Source: Bursaphelenchus xylophilus (Eukaryota; Nematoda; Chromadorea; Rhabditida; Aphelenchoididae). From it: a DNA stretch of 64,000 bases. The stretch is taken from assembly GCA_904066235.2 (NCBI GenBank), contig CAJFCV020000003.1, positions 4,588,001 to 4,652,000 on the forward strand. The letters run 5' to 3'. The stretch's first letter is position 1, and each line of letters begins with the position of its first letter. Positions 39,601 to 50,875 of this stretch are shown here, piece after piece. A program made the translations under genes and the position numbers. The notes beneath the pieces are model-generated. The model did not search any database, had not been told where the DNA came from, and worked only from the letters and a program-made list of their open reading frames with translations.

Positions 39601-42600
39601 AACACAAGGAAGGCGAGATTCTTTGATCTTGGTGAATTTTCTAGACCAACGAGTTTTTTTGATCAAAATTTGTCATTTTTTTTAAATTTTTTCGAGGTTT
39701 TTTGGACTACGCCGTTTTTTAAATATGGTATGTTCTATAAAAGATAAAAAATATCCGGCTAAGGCCACAAGGAACAAGCGGAAAACAACTTTTTTGTCTG
39801 ACCGTTTGCCCTAATTTCCAATTATCCATCAATTACAAAATTGTCAATACCTTGGCCGCTTCTGTAAAAGACGAAATGAAAATTTTGGCGGGAGAAAATT
39901 GAAATTTTACAAGAATTACCATGCCATACGAAAACTATCCAAACTTATGCCCAAAATTGTCACCGCATCCCCAGTTCCCGATCCCCTCGCACTCCCTCCA
40001 ACTGCAAATCTCCCCAATCTTTTTGTACTTTCGAAATGAATGCCCTCTGAATCTGTTGCCCATTAATTGTCAGCCGGCAGAACGAAAACATAGTAATTCT
40101 TGTGCCATATCCAATTTCAGATATTCGAAAGCAACAAAAAACTGAGCATTCCTTATGAGCTCATTTGGAGAAAAAATGGAAGGGAAACGGCGAGAGTCTC
40201 GAGTTTTTTTCACTGGAATTATTTTTACGCCAAATTTCATTTACAAAACCTAATCTTTTGTCGGTTTTTTGTGCTTTGCGAAGGGAAAGAAAAGAAAAAA
40301 GGTGTAACTGGAAGTGACATGTATAATGTATGAGGATTAGTAAGACTGTGGTTACAAAATACTTTATGCACATTCGAGAAAAACATGGAGTTTACGGTTG
40401 TCAAAGGTCGAGTAATCAAAAAGAAATAAGGTCAACTTCTCAGATTTCTTTCTAACTTTTCAGAAACCTTGTATACGAGTCATATAAGTTTTTTAGAATT
40501 TTAGCTGATTCTTGGTGACACAACGTCTTTGCCGAGATTCATCTCTAGATGCTGATTTTACCCGATCTTCGCCACTTTGCAGTAAAATTAAGACTTTTTA
40601 CACAAAATTTATTGAAATCTATTTGAAAAACTGCGCTCATTTTACCCTCCACTCCTCAAACCAACATACATAGTCGATCGTTTCCCACGAATATAATTAT
40701 ATTCCCCTCCCATCTGGTTTAAACCCTCAGGTCAAAAGAACTTTTTCTAAGGTTTAGGGCCCTCATCGGAATTGGTTATTTTCTACACTAAAAATGCATT
40801 TAAAAATAGTCAGGAATTGATAATAAACAAAAAATTTAATCAGGAAAAAGATACTCTTAATTAACTTCAAGTGTTTTTCACAGTTTAAAAAACCGGAAAA
40901 CTGTACGAAAACGGAATTGTAACATCTTTTTCAATAATAACAAACTCAGCTGTTGTTTCAAAAAAGTTAAAAGCATGATTAATATCCAAGATTTATATGG
41001 TCGATGACAAACACAAATCTCGTTTTGATTCGTTCGGGGGAAAAATGTTAAGACTTCAAAAACTCCGACCGTAGAGATCCAAAGTGCAAACAAAAAAAGA
41101 TATGGGAGTAAAAAGGGGAACAGATTGTGTTGAAAACAATGTTACGTCCGAAAATATTATTCATGTAGAATGGCTAAAATACGAGTGAGAAAAAGTTTGG
41201 ATGTAAAAGAAAATTCAGACTTGAGACAAGGAAGTTAGACGGCTCCAAAGGAGCAAAATTGCACGGAAAAGGGTCAAAGTCCGGCGAACACGTGGAGAAA
41301 ATTATATTTTGCATGGACCTAAGGGCTTATAAACTCATTCTAAAAGTAAAAATTAATCAAAAATTTAAAACATTTTTTGAGAAGTAAAAATTTTTTGAAA
41401 AAACACAAAACAAATGTCATAAATTTATATAATCACTAAGATACACAAAGATCGAAGTGTATTTAATCAGGGAAATCTATCAAAACACATTCTGCAGCAA
41501 CAGGAAAGTCGGAAAGATAGCGCGGAATTGGTTCGGTTTTAGTTATTCCCCAGAAATTTGGACGGGTTTTCCCCCCCGTTTCTTGCGTCCGCTTTGCACC
41601 CCAGCCAGGGGGAGATGGACGAAGGGGAGGGGGGTCGCGGTGTCAGACAGTGCCTTCTCTAATCTCTTCCCACACTCTCTTCCCGCCTTTGCTGGGAAGA
41701 AAGAAAGGAACGCTTCCCGCGCCGAAACCCCTTAAAATTGCATAACATGTTATTACCTCAATTGGGGACGCTATTCGAGCTAATCTGGAGGACAGAGAAC
41801 TTTGTGGATGACGGAGTTTGTTGCTAGATAAGAGAACAAAAGTTATCGGAAGGTTTTAAGACTGGTTTTGTATCTTTTGAGAAGGTTGGTTACTTCAGTT
41901 TCTTGTCACGGAAATTATTCAATTTTTGCAAAAAAGATCCCGATGAGATACGTATTTGACTCTGCAAGTGTTAGCTTTTACCTTGGGGGAAAAGTAAGAC
42001 ATTTAGCGACTTTCAGAAACGACCTGTCAAGCTGAGAAATGTAGCCAAAGGAAATATACACAATTTCTTGCAAGGTGCCATTGACCATTGAAAACTGCCT
42101 ACAAAAAGCAGGTTCAAAAAGACGAACTAAATATGTAGAATTAACTGCAATGTCTGCAAGATTACAGCACTTTGCAAATATCTTGAAGGATTTTATCTAA
42201 ATTCAATCAAAGATTATACGTCAGACCAATAAATAACACGTTACTTTACGTTTCTTTGTCCAATTAAAAGAAATCTTTTGCTCTTTTCATAAGCTTTTTT
42301 TAAGACTCTCTAAACTCGCATTGACAACTTTACGGCGGCTGTAATCGAAGGTCACCTCTAATGACGTTAAATTTGTAAGAAAAAATAGACATCCCGTTGT
42401 CTGTTCTCTGGTCACCGAGGCAACAATTCTACTGCCCAACAAATACACTCATAAAGTTATATCTATACGACAACAGTGCCCATGAAAGGAATGGAATATG
42501 CAGCCCACTTTAAAGTGGTCGAAAAACCCTCAAAGTTATTAATGAATGCCATTTCGGAAAGTAAGTTTACTTCGGCGAAGATACAAGACCGTTGAAAGCA

Positions 42601-43063
42601 ATATTGTGGAGAGTTTAATTACGAGATAGCTTTGAATTTGAACCCATTGTGAAGGAAGAAGCAGATTTCTTTACACAAAGAGACAGTTGCAGATTCCCGG
42701 AGATTATCTTATCGAATAACGAGCAACGGCTAAAAAGATTTCGCGTTGAATGAGGAAAGGGAAAACTCAAAAACATGTACAATTAATGGAATTAATAAAG
42801 CTTAGAGACAAAATAAAAATTTTTTGAACATGTTTCGTTCGTCTTCATTTCAAACATCATCAGAAACCTTTGGAATTTGTAGTTAATGTCAGACGTTCGT
42901 TAAACGACATTGAACCAGCCATTTAGAGATGAAAAATGAGCAAACCATTGCCATTCAATCTACTGGTTTATTAAAAGTAATTTAAGGAACTGAAAAGTCG
43001 GCAAATGCCAAATCATGTGTTATGACTTACAGCCATAACAGATAGCCACAACCATCTGCAACG

Positions 43064-43085
43064 ACACTTGCGGGCAACCACTTTG
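43064..43085 (+). repeat. Left arm of a 375-bp inverted repeat
   Basis: The 22 bp starting ACACTTGCGGGC are exactly the reverse complement of 43417-43438, and similarity continues inward for about 8 bp with mismatches. The span is a candidate MITE or a structured element; no target-site duplication is visible at the arm ends. Confidence 0.65.
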
Positions 43086-43416
43086 CCGGCAACCGACATT
43101 TTTTGATTAGAATTACGATTTCCTCCCGTAATCTACGTAGTACGATTGAAATTTTACATTGACAACTCCCTGGTATGATAAGTACACAAATCTATTAAAT
43201 TCATCCACTGCTTTCAAAGTTATGAGAGTTTGTTTTCAAACAATGGTAAAAATTGCCTGGATAAGATTATCGTAACTATTCAAGCCACGTATACACCTGG
43301 AAAGTTAATCCGCAACATCTAATTGTCAAGCCCATCGCTGGAATTTCCAGTTGTAAGCAAATGTTGGCTGATTTCAAAACATGCCGCAGAAACACCGTTG
43401 TTTTCCAAGCTGCCCG

Positions 43417-43438
43417 CAAAGTGGTTGCCCGCAAGTGT
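43417..43438 (-). repeat. Right arm of a 375-bp inverted repeat
   Basis: Exact 22-bp reverse complement of 43064-43085, separated by about 330 bp of unique sequence with no transposase-like frame. Confidence 0.65.
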
Positions 43439-43778
43439 GGGCCCGCCATCGGAGGCTGCATAACTCTTTAATTATTAGATCGAAGTGTATCCAACGGCTT
43501 TATGAAATAAAGACAGAATTCGTATTAGAATAAAACATAAATACTTTAATTAAAAATGAAGGTCAAATCATTTTGAGGTCTAAAAATTGTGTTTATTGCC
43601 GCATAATTTCCGAAAGCTGTAACCGTTCGGCATAAAAATTTGCGAAGGCCTGAAGAAAAAGCAACTTTTTGGGGATCGCTTTGATTTTCGATACTCTCGA
43701 CGGCAATATTGTTGGTGGATACATCTTCGGCTTTACGGATGACATTTCATGTAGGCCAATGTTTCACTGAACTTATGT

Positions 43779-44046
43779 ATTACAGAAGTTGAAAAAACCG
43801 CACCAATTTCTGGATCTCGTTCTTTAAGCTGTAGAACAAATTAAATCATTGTAAATCCAAGCTTACTTATTGCCTAAGATGAGCTCTGAGATCCCCAAGA
43901 ACTCGGCCTGAAGAGGAAACAATGTGGAACTACCGAGGATTAAATATGCAGGGTCCTCACCATAACGTTCTGTTCCTGAAATTGCCATCCCCATTTCTGG
44001 AATAATTTATTTCGGAACCCTTGCTTTCTCCAGTTTTTTAGAAGAC
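43779..44046 (-). CDS. Possible orphan exons, unknown protein
   Basis: Three stretches join in phase: about 44046-43961 (containing LLKNWRKQGF and WGWQFQEQNVM), 43907-43867 (AEFLGISELILGN) and 43828-43779 (LKNEIQKLVRFFQLL then TAA). Donors are GTGAGG and GTAAGC, acceptors CTTCAG and CTACAG. The peptide composition looks protein-like in an otherwise AT-rich gap. I found no start codon and no family. Alternative exons may continue toward 43600, where a TTCTTCAG acceptor precedes AFANFYAERLQLSEI. A decayed gene or a small real gene are both possible. Confidence 0.28.
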
Positions 44047-46342
44047 TAATGCTATATGTTTATTAGTATATCACTCGATGTCCTTCATTTTTTCCAATTA
44101 TACCCTCCTTTTTTGTGTATGTCAAGTCTCATGGGGTTTATAATTACTGAAGATACACTGTAATTAAAACGTATTTACTTATTGTAAGGCAAGACACTGT
44201 TAATTGAAGACTTGAGAATTGTTTCTAAACAGCCTGACATTCAGGGCAGTCAGATGGATTGTGACAATTGTAAAACAGCTGTAACTTTTCTATGCTTTGT
44301 CATAAATTCTGACACGCAACGCCATTTTTCTCGTTTTTACTGTACCAATTAGCCGGTTCCAGAAATCCGGGCATTTTCCGCGTTTCATGGTTACGCCAAC
44401 AATGCAATGTTGGTGTAAAAACGCACCGCAAAACAATAAAAAGCCCTCAGGGGAGGGGGACAGGTATTACGCGCCGGAACGTGGGTTCTATTCCCGGCAA
44501 GTTTGGGTAGTGTTTTGTTGCAAGTGCCGTTTTATTATAATGTTCATATATTATAAATTTTCGACAAGAGATTAGCGCCATTTAGGATCTTTGGTTGGTT
44601 TCCAAATCGATGTGTGTGATGCATATTCAAATTTTCGGACTTTTTAGCTGGCAGTATTGTAGAATCGAATACGATATTTAAATGCATTCGGAGGAGAAAA
44701 TAGACCTATACTATAGTTGATGAACAACAATACTCATTCAGGCCCCCGTACCTTCTTTTCCTTTCAACTTTTGGTCCCCTTGTTCGGAGCCATAGAAGCG
44801 TAAGATCATAAGACAAAACCCCCAAATACGTCGTATCTTCTTTCCCTTCCAAAAAATTTCTGCCGGAAATAACTAATATAAGAAAATAAACCGCAGCACA
44901 TCCTTGACTCTGCAACTTTCTCTCAATTTGTTATTAATTTGGCGTCAAAATATTTCTATTCCGAGAGCGGGTTAATTTACATACGAGTGGAAATGACATC
45001 TACTGGATGTGTATTCCGGCATTTATATTCGGAAAATGTATCGAGTTTAGGGTAGAATAGGAAGCCGCGTCATTGTTATTCGAATACTTGTGGTTTTTTA
45101 GGATGACCATCAGTGTTTTTGATAGCCGTTAAACGTTTATCGTTTTTCATTGCTAAATTAACGTGTTGAGGATAATGCCCAATTCCAAATTACTCGCACG
45201 TGTAGTTTTTTTTTGGTATTAATTAATTAGTATTTTACCTTGTGCTTTAATTACATGTTGTTGTAAACGTTTTTTACAAGCTACTGGAGGACCAACAACT
45301 CTAGAGTGTTTGCCCTTTTTGCCTCGATTGTCACGCCTTTCTAATAATAAGCAGTGTGATAAGTGGTAATAACTGTAAACCCAAAACTGAGGTAGTTTCG
45401 TTAAATATTAGATATCTACCCACGCAACCAAAAAGAGCTCATCTTTATATAGTTTTCCCATCATTTTAGGGTAGGACATTTGGTATAAATAATTAATATT
45501 GTTATTCTTTTCACACCAGGCAAACTCTCGAATTGATTGACATTTCCGTGGCAGAGGTAATGTCAACTGACGCTTGGTTCAAATCACGTAAGAAGACGTC
45601 CAAAACTTCCTTGATTTGTGACGTGTTTCAGGTCTGGAGTCTTCGTTTTGCATTTTTTGAAACTTTAAATCTTCATTTTGTCAAATGAAGGTACTGTAAA
45701 ATTTAATCTACCTATCTATTTCCGGTAGAGAGCATTTTTATATTTTGAGCGGGTTTATATGGTATTCGATTACATGTTCAGTATGATGACATTTCCAATT
45801 CTTTATTTGTTTTTTCGTAATTTCTCGATTCTTTTTCAGGATTCTCGTTCCATTATTATGAAGATAGCCACTCAAGAGTACACCTAATTTGGAACATGGT
45901 AAGTATTTTGGTATGGATAAACTGCGGGATAATTCTTTTTGATTTCTTCTGCGTAGACCGAATAAAAGCAGTCAATATACAATTCGTATTTTACCTTGTA
46001 AGAATAGTATAATTGTGAAGTTTTTTTACTTGAGTCAGCGCATTCAAAACTCGTTGGACCATCTCTATAGCGTCCCTAGTCTGTCCACTGTCACTTTTTG
46101 ATGCATTTTTGTTTACCCCAAACGACTACATCTTACATCGTTTTTACTGTGATCGGAAAACGTTTCCCAAAGCCCCGCGGGCCGAAACGAGTTAAGACAA
46201 GTGACAAGCGTAATCCCAGTCCTGAGATTCCGGGAAGAATGGCCAAGGCCTTATAAATATATTTAAATTGTGCTATGTCAGGAAAAGTGAAGAGGAGAGT
46301 GGAGGGCACTCGGCTTGGAACAACTTCTGCGAGTTCTTCTGC
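44047..46342. other. Intergenic, upstream of the GPCR gene
   Basis: AT-rich. A GCCCTCAGGGG element lies near 44445. A T-arm-like GGGTTCTATTCCC near 44486 lacks the other parts of a tRNA. No coding exon supported. Confidence 0.35.
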
Positions 46343-47955
46343 ATGGAAACAATTCAGAGGATGATGACAAATGTGGCAGAGGTGAGCCAAGTGGTTTCAG
46401 TAGCCAGTCCACAGCTTGATGTAAACCTAAGTTTGGGGGTTTTGTTCAATTCGGCTCGCAAAACTCGCAACGCAAAGATTTTATGAAACTGGGGGCCAAA
46501 TTTAATAAAATGAAGGGGGTTTCCTCTAACGTTTATTCTTCCGGTTTTCCATAGTTTCTGTCCCGCAAAGATTGCTTAAAGTTACAGAAAATACTAAGGC
46601 TTCCTATGAGTTATAACATAGAAATACAGAACTCGAAGTTTCATCAAAATCAGTGCATTTTAAAGTCTGAAATTACAAATTTCTTAATTTACAGATCATC
46701 GCCGCCAATGCCACGGAGCCCCCGGACCCCAATGACCCCGACACCCATCTCCGCCGTCTCCTTTCCATCATCGGGTTCGGTATCGGCCTTGAGGCAATAG
46801 CCGTGAATATCTTCGCCCTTTGGTTCTTCTTCAAGATCCCTTCAGCGAAGAATGTGCACGGTCGTCTTTGTATCACCAAAACAGCCTCGGATCTCCCATT
46901 TGCTGTGGCCATGACCTTCTGGTGGCTTCCATGGTCCTACTTTTACAAGAAGTCCGATTCGTTCCCGGGATTGCATGGGCCCAATCTCTCTTTGGACTTT
47001 ATTATTGTCACAATCACATTTACATCCTATTATTTCGCGCTGAACGTGGAGGTGTTAATTGTGTTGGCCCGGTTCACAGCCGTGTTTTACACATTTACGT
47101 TCAAAATGATCTTCCGACAAAAGTTCATGAGTCCAATCCTGTTTTTCTGCCTGGCCTTAGGGTTCATTCCAGTGGGTAAGAGGCATGAGAAATACAGAAT
47201 GTTTTAGAGTGCTAAAAGAAAAACTAAAATTACACTTTCTTGACGAAACAATCCTCATTATCATAATCTTATTTCAGCCTTCTCTTCCTTCACAAATTAC
47301 TGTGTCATGTACTATACACCTCTATGGCTGGCCTGGGATATCCTGGACATAACGGACTTCCCACAGCCTTGTAAATACATATCATCGGCGTATGTTGTTA
47401 CATACTCCTACATCTGCACTCTGGCCGTTTTTTGTATTATTATTGCAATGGTTACCGTATGGAAACTTCATGTTCTAAATAATGTAAGCAGTTACTTGGG
47501 ACATGAATGTAAATTTTAATTTTACAGTCAAAGTTTGCTCAGAATTCGATGAGTTCAATGCAGCGTGCTCGAAGACGGCATTCAGAATGGGTATTACTGG
47601 TTGTTAGTCTGACCTCACCTTTTGTGATTTCGTTGCGAGGATCTGTGTCTTTGATTGCCTTCTTTACCAAGCCTTGGAGTCCGTTCAATTCAATGATATC
47701 AGAGAACTTCGTTTATAACTTCATCCTGGACTTTGTCGTGGTGCAGGCTAATGCGTAAGTGGTCTAGGCACTCATAGGGAAAACTCGCTTATCAGTGCGC
47801 CCATTATCTCTTACTGTTAAACTTTTATTTTCAGAATCATCCAGCTCTGCATTAACCCTACTTTCTGGGCATTTTTACGGGGAAATCCCCTCTCCACGCT
47901 CACAAATGCCACGAAAATGACACCGATGCAAAAACAGAAAATCAATGATGTTTGA
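46343..47955 (+). CDS. 7TM GPCR, nematode chemoreceptor type
   Basis: Five exons: 46343-46381, 46695-47175, 47278-47483, 47528-47754, 47835-47955; all phases agree, 357 residues. The N-terminus carries one N-glycosylation site (NAT) before TM1 (IIGFGIGLEAIAVNIFALWF). TM2-TM3 follow, with an ARF motif in the place of DRY at the end of TM3, then TM4-TM6, and TM7 ends with NPTFWAF, a variant of NPxxY. The seven hydrophobic helices and this motif set fit nematode serpentine receptors that sense small chemicals at the cilia; I cannot choose between the sr subfamilies. The ATG at 46343 is the first Met of the short first exon. An AATAAA lies 19 bp after the stop. Confidence 0.8.
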
Positions 47956-47973
47956 GACTGTATATAGAATCTA

Positions 47974-47979
47974 AATAAA
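47974..47979 (+). promoter_or_regulatory. Poly(A) signal AATAAA of the GPCR gene
   Basis: Exact AATAAA starting 19 bp past the TGA stop of the GPCR gene. Confidence 0.6.
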
Positions 47980-49161
47980 TCGGTTACGTAACAGCCAACC
48001 CGGTCCAATATTTGTTATCAGAGCTGATAAGATCTGATTCGGAAATTTTTAGGGGAAATGAGAATTTCGTTTCGGAGAAACTCAAAAATAATGATTTCCC
48101 TTATTTTTGGCATCGCCATTTCACAATTTACGTTTGCAATTGTCTTAATTATCATTCAAATATATTATTCATGAGAGTCTGAACCCCCATTAAAACCCGT
48201 CTTCTTCCGTTTATCAAAAGTCTATTTGCTCTTTTGTCGATCAACGACGACACATATTTGACATGAAGCTAAAATGATCGGGTCAAAAGGCAAATGCGTT
48301 CGCGGACGTCTCTTGATTTCTCCATGTTCATGCAAATCAGCGGTTTTATAGAGGTCGTATTTTGTGGGAGACGCGTGGGTGAACATAGGCAAGAATAGCA
48401 TCGTCGACATTATTTTTCAAAAGAAATTGAGTTGAGGTTCTCGAAGCCTCATTCTAAGGAAACCGGTTTTTTGTTTCCAGGTTCCCCGCGAAAGATTGCG
48501 GAATGTCAAAAAACCTTGGCATTCTGTTTTAGCAAAAAAAAATTTATTCTTCGATCGAAATTGATGAACAAAACAACAGTTTGCACACGAATAAGACTGA
48601 CTACTCATCTCCATTTTGTTATTGTGATATTCATATGATTTTCGCCGAACTTACTGAATTTCTCCGTATATTACACTTGACATCAGATAGCGTTGTCTTT
48701 TCTTACATTTTTTCTCCGTGATGCTGTTATTCCTTTTTATTAACATCTTCTTGATTCACGATAGGCAACTAAGATTAATTTCAATGGTGTTGCCGCTTGT
48801 TTACTTCTTATTGACCTTTTATGATTCATTCTTTCAGATAATCTTTGTTTCAAGCTGGGGGAGAGAACTGTTTTATGCTCGTGGTCTGCTTTGTTGTGCT
48901 GTCTGTTTCAGAGTTTATTTGAATTTTAGGGATTGTGTATTCGCAGTTGTTTAAATTGTATTCTCCATGATGGAAAGTTTAGATTTTTGTCCCCAATATT
49001 AAATAAGGTGCTTTTTTTGCTTCAAATGCGCCTTGAGACTTCTGGTAATAAGTACTTGCCCGTTTGATTTATAGTTTTTTTGATAATTGTTTCGAGTTTA
49101 TTACACCTTATTTCCAAGAGTGTAAGGTCAATCTTTTTATACCAATTTCTTCTTCAGGGAG
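47980..49161. other. Intergenic between GPCR and transporter
   Basis: AT-rich; small open frames only. A TTCTTCAG acceptor at 49157 just before the next ATG is a candidate spliced-leader site. Nothing else seen. Confidence 0.4.
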
Positions 49162-50875
49162 ATGGCCGATGACTCGGTGGGGGATCAACGAGTGTTAGTG
49201 CGCCCCGAACGCCGGGAGGGAGATGTGATCTCTTCTCACCGAGCCATTCTGACTTTGTCCAAGTCCATGTTCAATGCTGGATGTTTTTCACTCCCTTATG
49301 CTTGGAAGTTGGGTGGTAAATGGGTAAGTCTTTCGATTTTTTGTTGTGTTTTAGAAGGATTTCTATCCAAAAAAGGATGGTTGCAGATCTCTTCTGCTTG
49401 ATTCGTTGCCTGCCCTTACCTTTGTCGAGATCTTTCTTAAATTTTGTTAAAGAAGTTCATAATTATTTATATTTTAGGTAGCTTTTGTTCTTACCTTTGT
49501 GATTGCTGGTCTCAATTGGTATGGAAACCACATTTTGGTCCGTTCTAGTCAACATTGGGCGAAGAAGTAAGTCGTCTTTCTTATTCCTATTGGTCTTTAG
49601 AACTGGTGTCCCAGCCTTGGATTATGGCCATTTCGCCAAGAGAGTTCTCGATGCTTGCGAGTTTCCCTTCCTTCGGCGGAATTCGAAACGTTTCATGTAT
49701 TTTGTCAACATTACCATCCTCTTTTATCAACTTGGGATGTGCTCGGTAGCTATCTTGTTTATCTCTGATAACATGGTCAACCTTTTGGGGCACTTCTTCG
49801 AGGGATCGGATCACACCAAGACCGTGATAATGGCGACAATCGCAATCGTCTTTATACTCTTCACCAATATGTTCACTCAGATGAGGGTTGTGAGTGCCTT
49901 TGCGATGGTGTCTTCGATATTTTTCATCTTGGGAGCCGTTGTTATAATGAATTACACAGTCCAACAACCGAATCATTGGGGAGCGCTTCCTGCTTATACG
50001 GACTTTAGAGGGACCATATTGTTTATTGGCATGTCCATGTATGCATTTGAAGGACAGACTATGGTGAGTTTACGACGGTATTTTAACTATTCCTCATTGT
50101 AGGTATACAGCAGTGACTGTATACCTACTACAATATAGGATTTTTATGTAAACCTTATTTTGTTTTAGATCCTTCCGGTCGAAAACAAATTGGAGAATCC
50201 TGAGGACTTTCTTGAGCACTTTGGAGTTCTTCCAACTACCATGTGCTTATGCACTTTGTTCATGACAGCTATTGGATTCTATGGATATAATGGATTTGGA
50301 GAAGCGATCAAGCCCACCATCACTATGAATGTTCCATTGAAGGGATTGTACTCCGTTGTCAATGTGTGTCTTATGATTCAAGCGACATTAGGACATTCAA
50401 TCGCCATGTATGTGGTGTTTGATATGTTCTTCAAAGGATTCAACAGAAAGTTTACAAGTAGATTCCCAAATGTGCATCAACAGGTGAGTTATTGATGTAT
50501 TTATGGGTTTATGATGATTTGAGGTCAATTGAGATGTTTTTAATTTCTTTTTGTATCTGGTTTTAGGTAGTAGATAAAGGCTTCCGAATCTTTTGGGTCC
50601 TTCTCACTTATCTTATGGCCATTCTCATCCCGAAGCTGGAGATTATGATCCCTCTTGTTGGAGTGACATCAGGAACTTTGTGTGCACTTGTCTACCCGCC
50701 CATCTTCCAAATGCTGACTTTCTGGACTGAATGGAAGGAGACATTAACTCCCCGACAAAGGTACACTCAATTGGCCATCAACTTTTCGGTCATTTCCATT
50801 GGGATCGCTGCAATTGGAGCTGGCCTTTATGCGAATATCTACGAGATTATGCTAGCCTTTAACCAACCATTGTGA
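49162..50875 (+). CDS. SLC36/AAAP-type amino-acid transporter
   Basis: Five exons: 49162-49323, 49478-49566, 49601-50063, 50169-50483, 50567-50875; phases agree, 445 residues. The protein has a short cytosolic N-terminus, then the family signature around residue 40 (SMFNAGCFSLPYAWKLGG), a YGNHILV helix, about ten to eleven membrane helices, and the GFYGYNGFGE segment of helix 8 region. The family (amino acid/auxin permease, proton-coupled PAT group) moves small neutral amino acids with protons across the plasma or lysosomal membrane; substrate is not readable from sequence. Length is normal. The ATG is 5 bp after a TTCTTCAG acceptor, consistent with trans-splicing. Intron 3 contains a perfect hairpin (separate entry). 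Confidence 0.87.
50096..50134 (+). other. Near-perfect hairpin inside a transporter intron
   Basis: GTAGGTATACAG (50099-50110) and its exact reverse complement CTGTATACCTAC (50117-50128) are separated by a 6-nt loop; pairing continues outward after a 3-nt bulge (ATTGT with ACAAT). The hairpin lies in the 105-nt intron 50064-50168. It may be a small repeat remnant or influence splicing. Confidence 0.7.

Larger units (their letters stand above)
33677..43778. other. 10-kb gene-poor stretch
   Basis: Mostly AT-rich. GC-richer islands lie at 35095-35215, 38940-39035 and 41560-41735, each with CACTCTC or GAGAGTG motifs, as in the promoter-like islands of the neighbouring stretch. One exact GCCTGAGGGC lies at 34886-34895. 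A 181-codon minus frame (38533-37988) and a 132-codon minus frame (35382-34984) show no domain. No tRNA or snRNA recognised. It contains the inverted repeat described separately. Confidence 0.4.

Noticed and set aside
44462..44500. GGGTTCTATTCCC, resembling a tRNA T-arm
   Set aside because: The stem is incomplete and no cloverleaf fits the upstream 60 nt.
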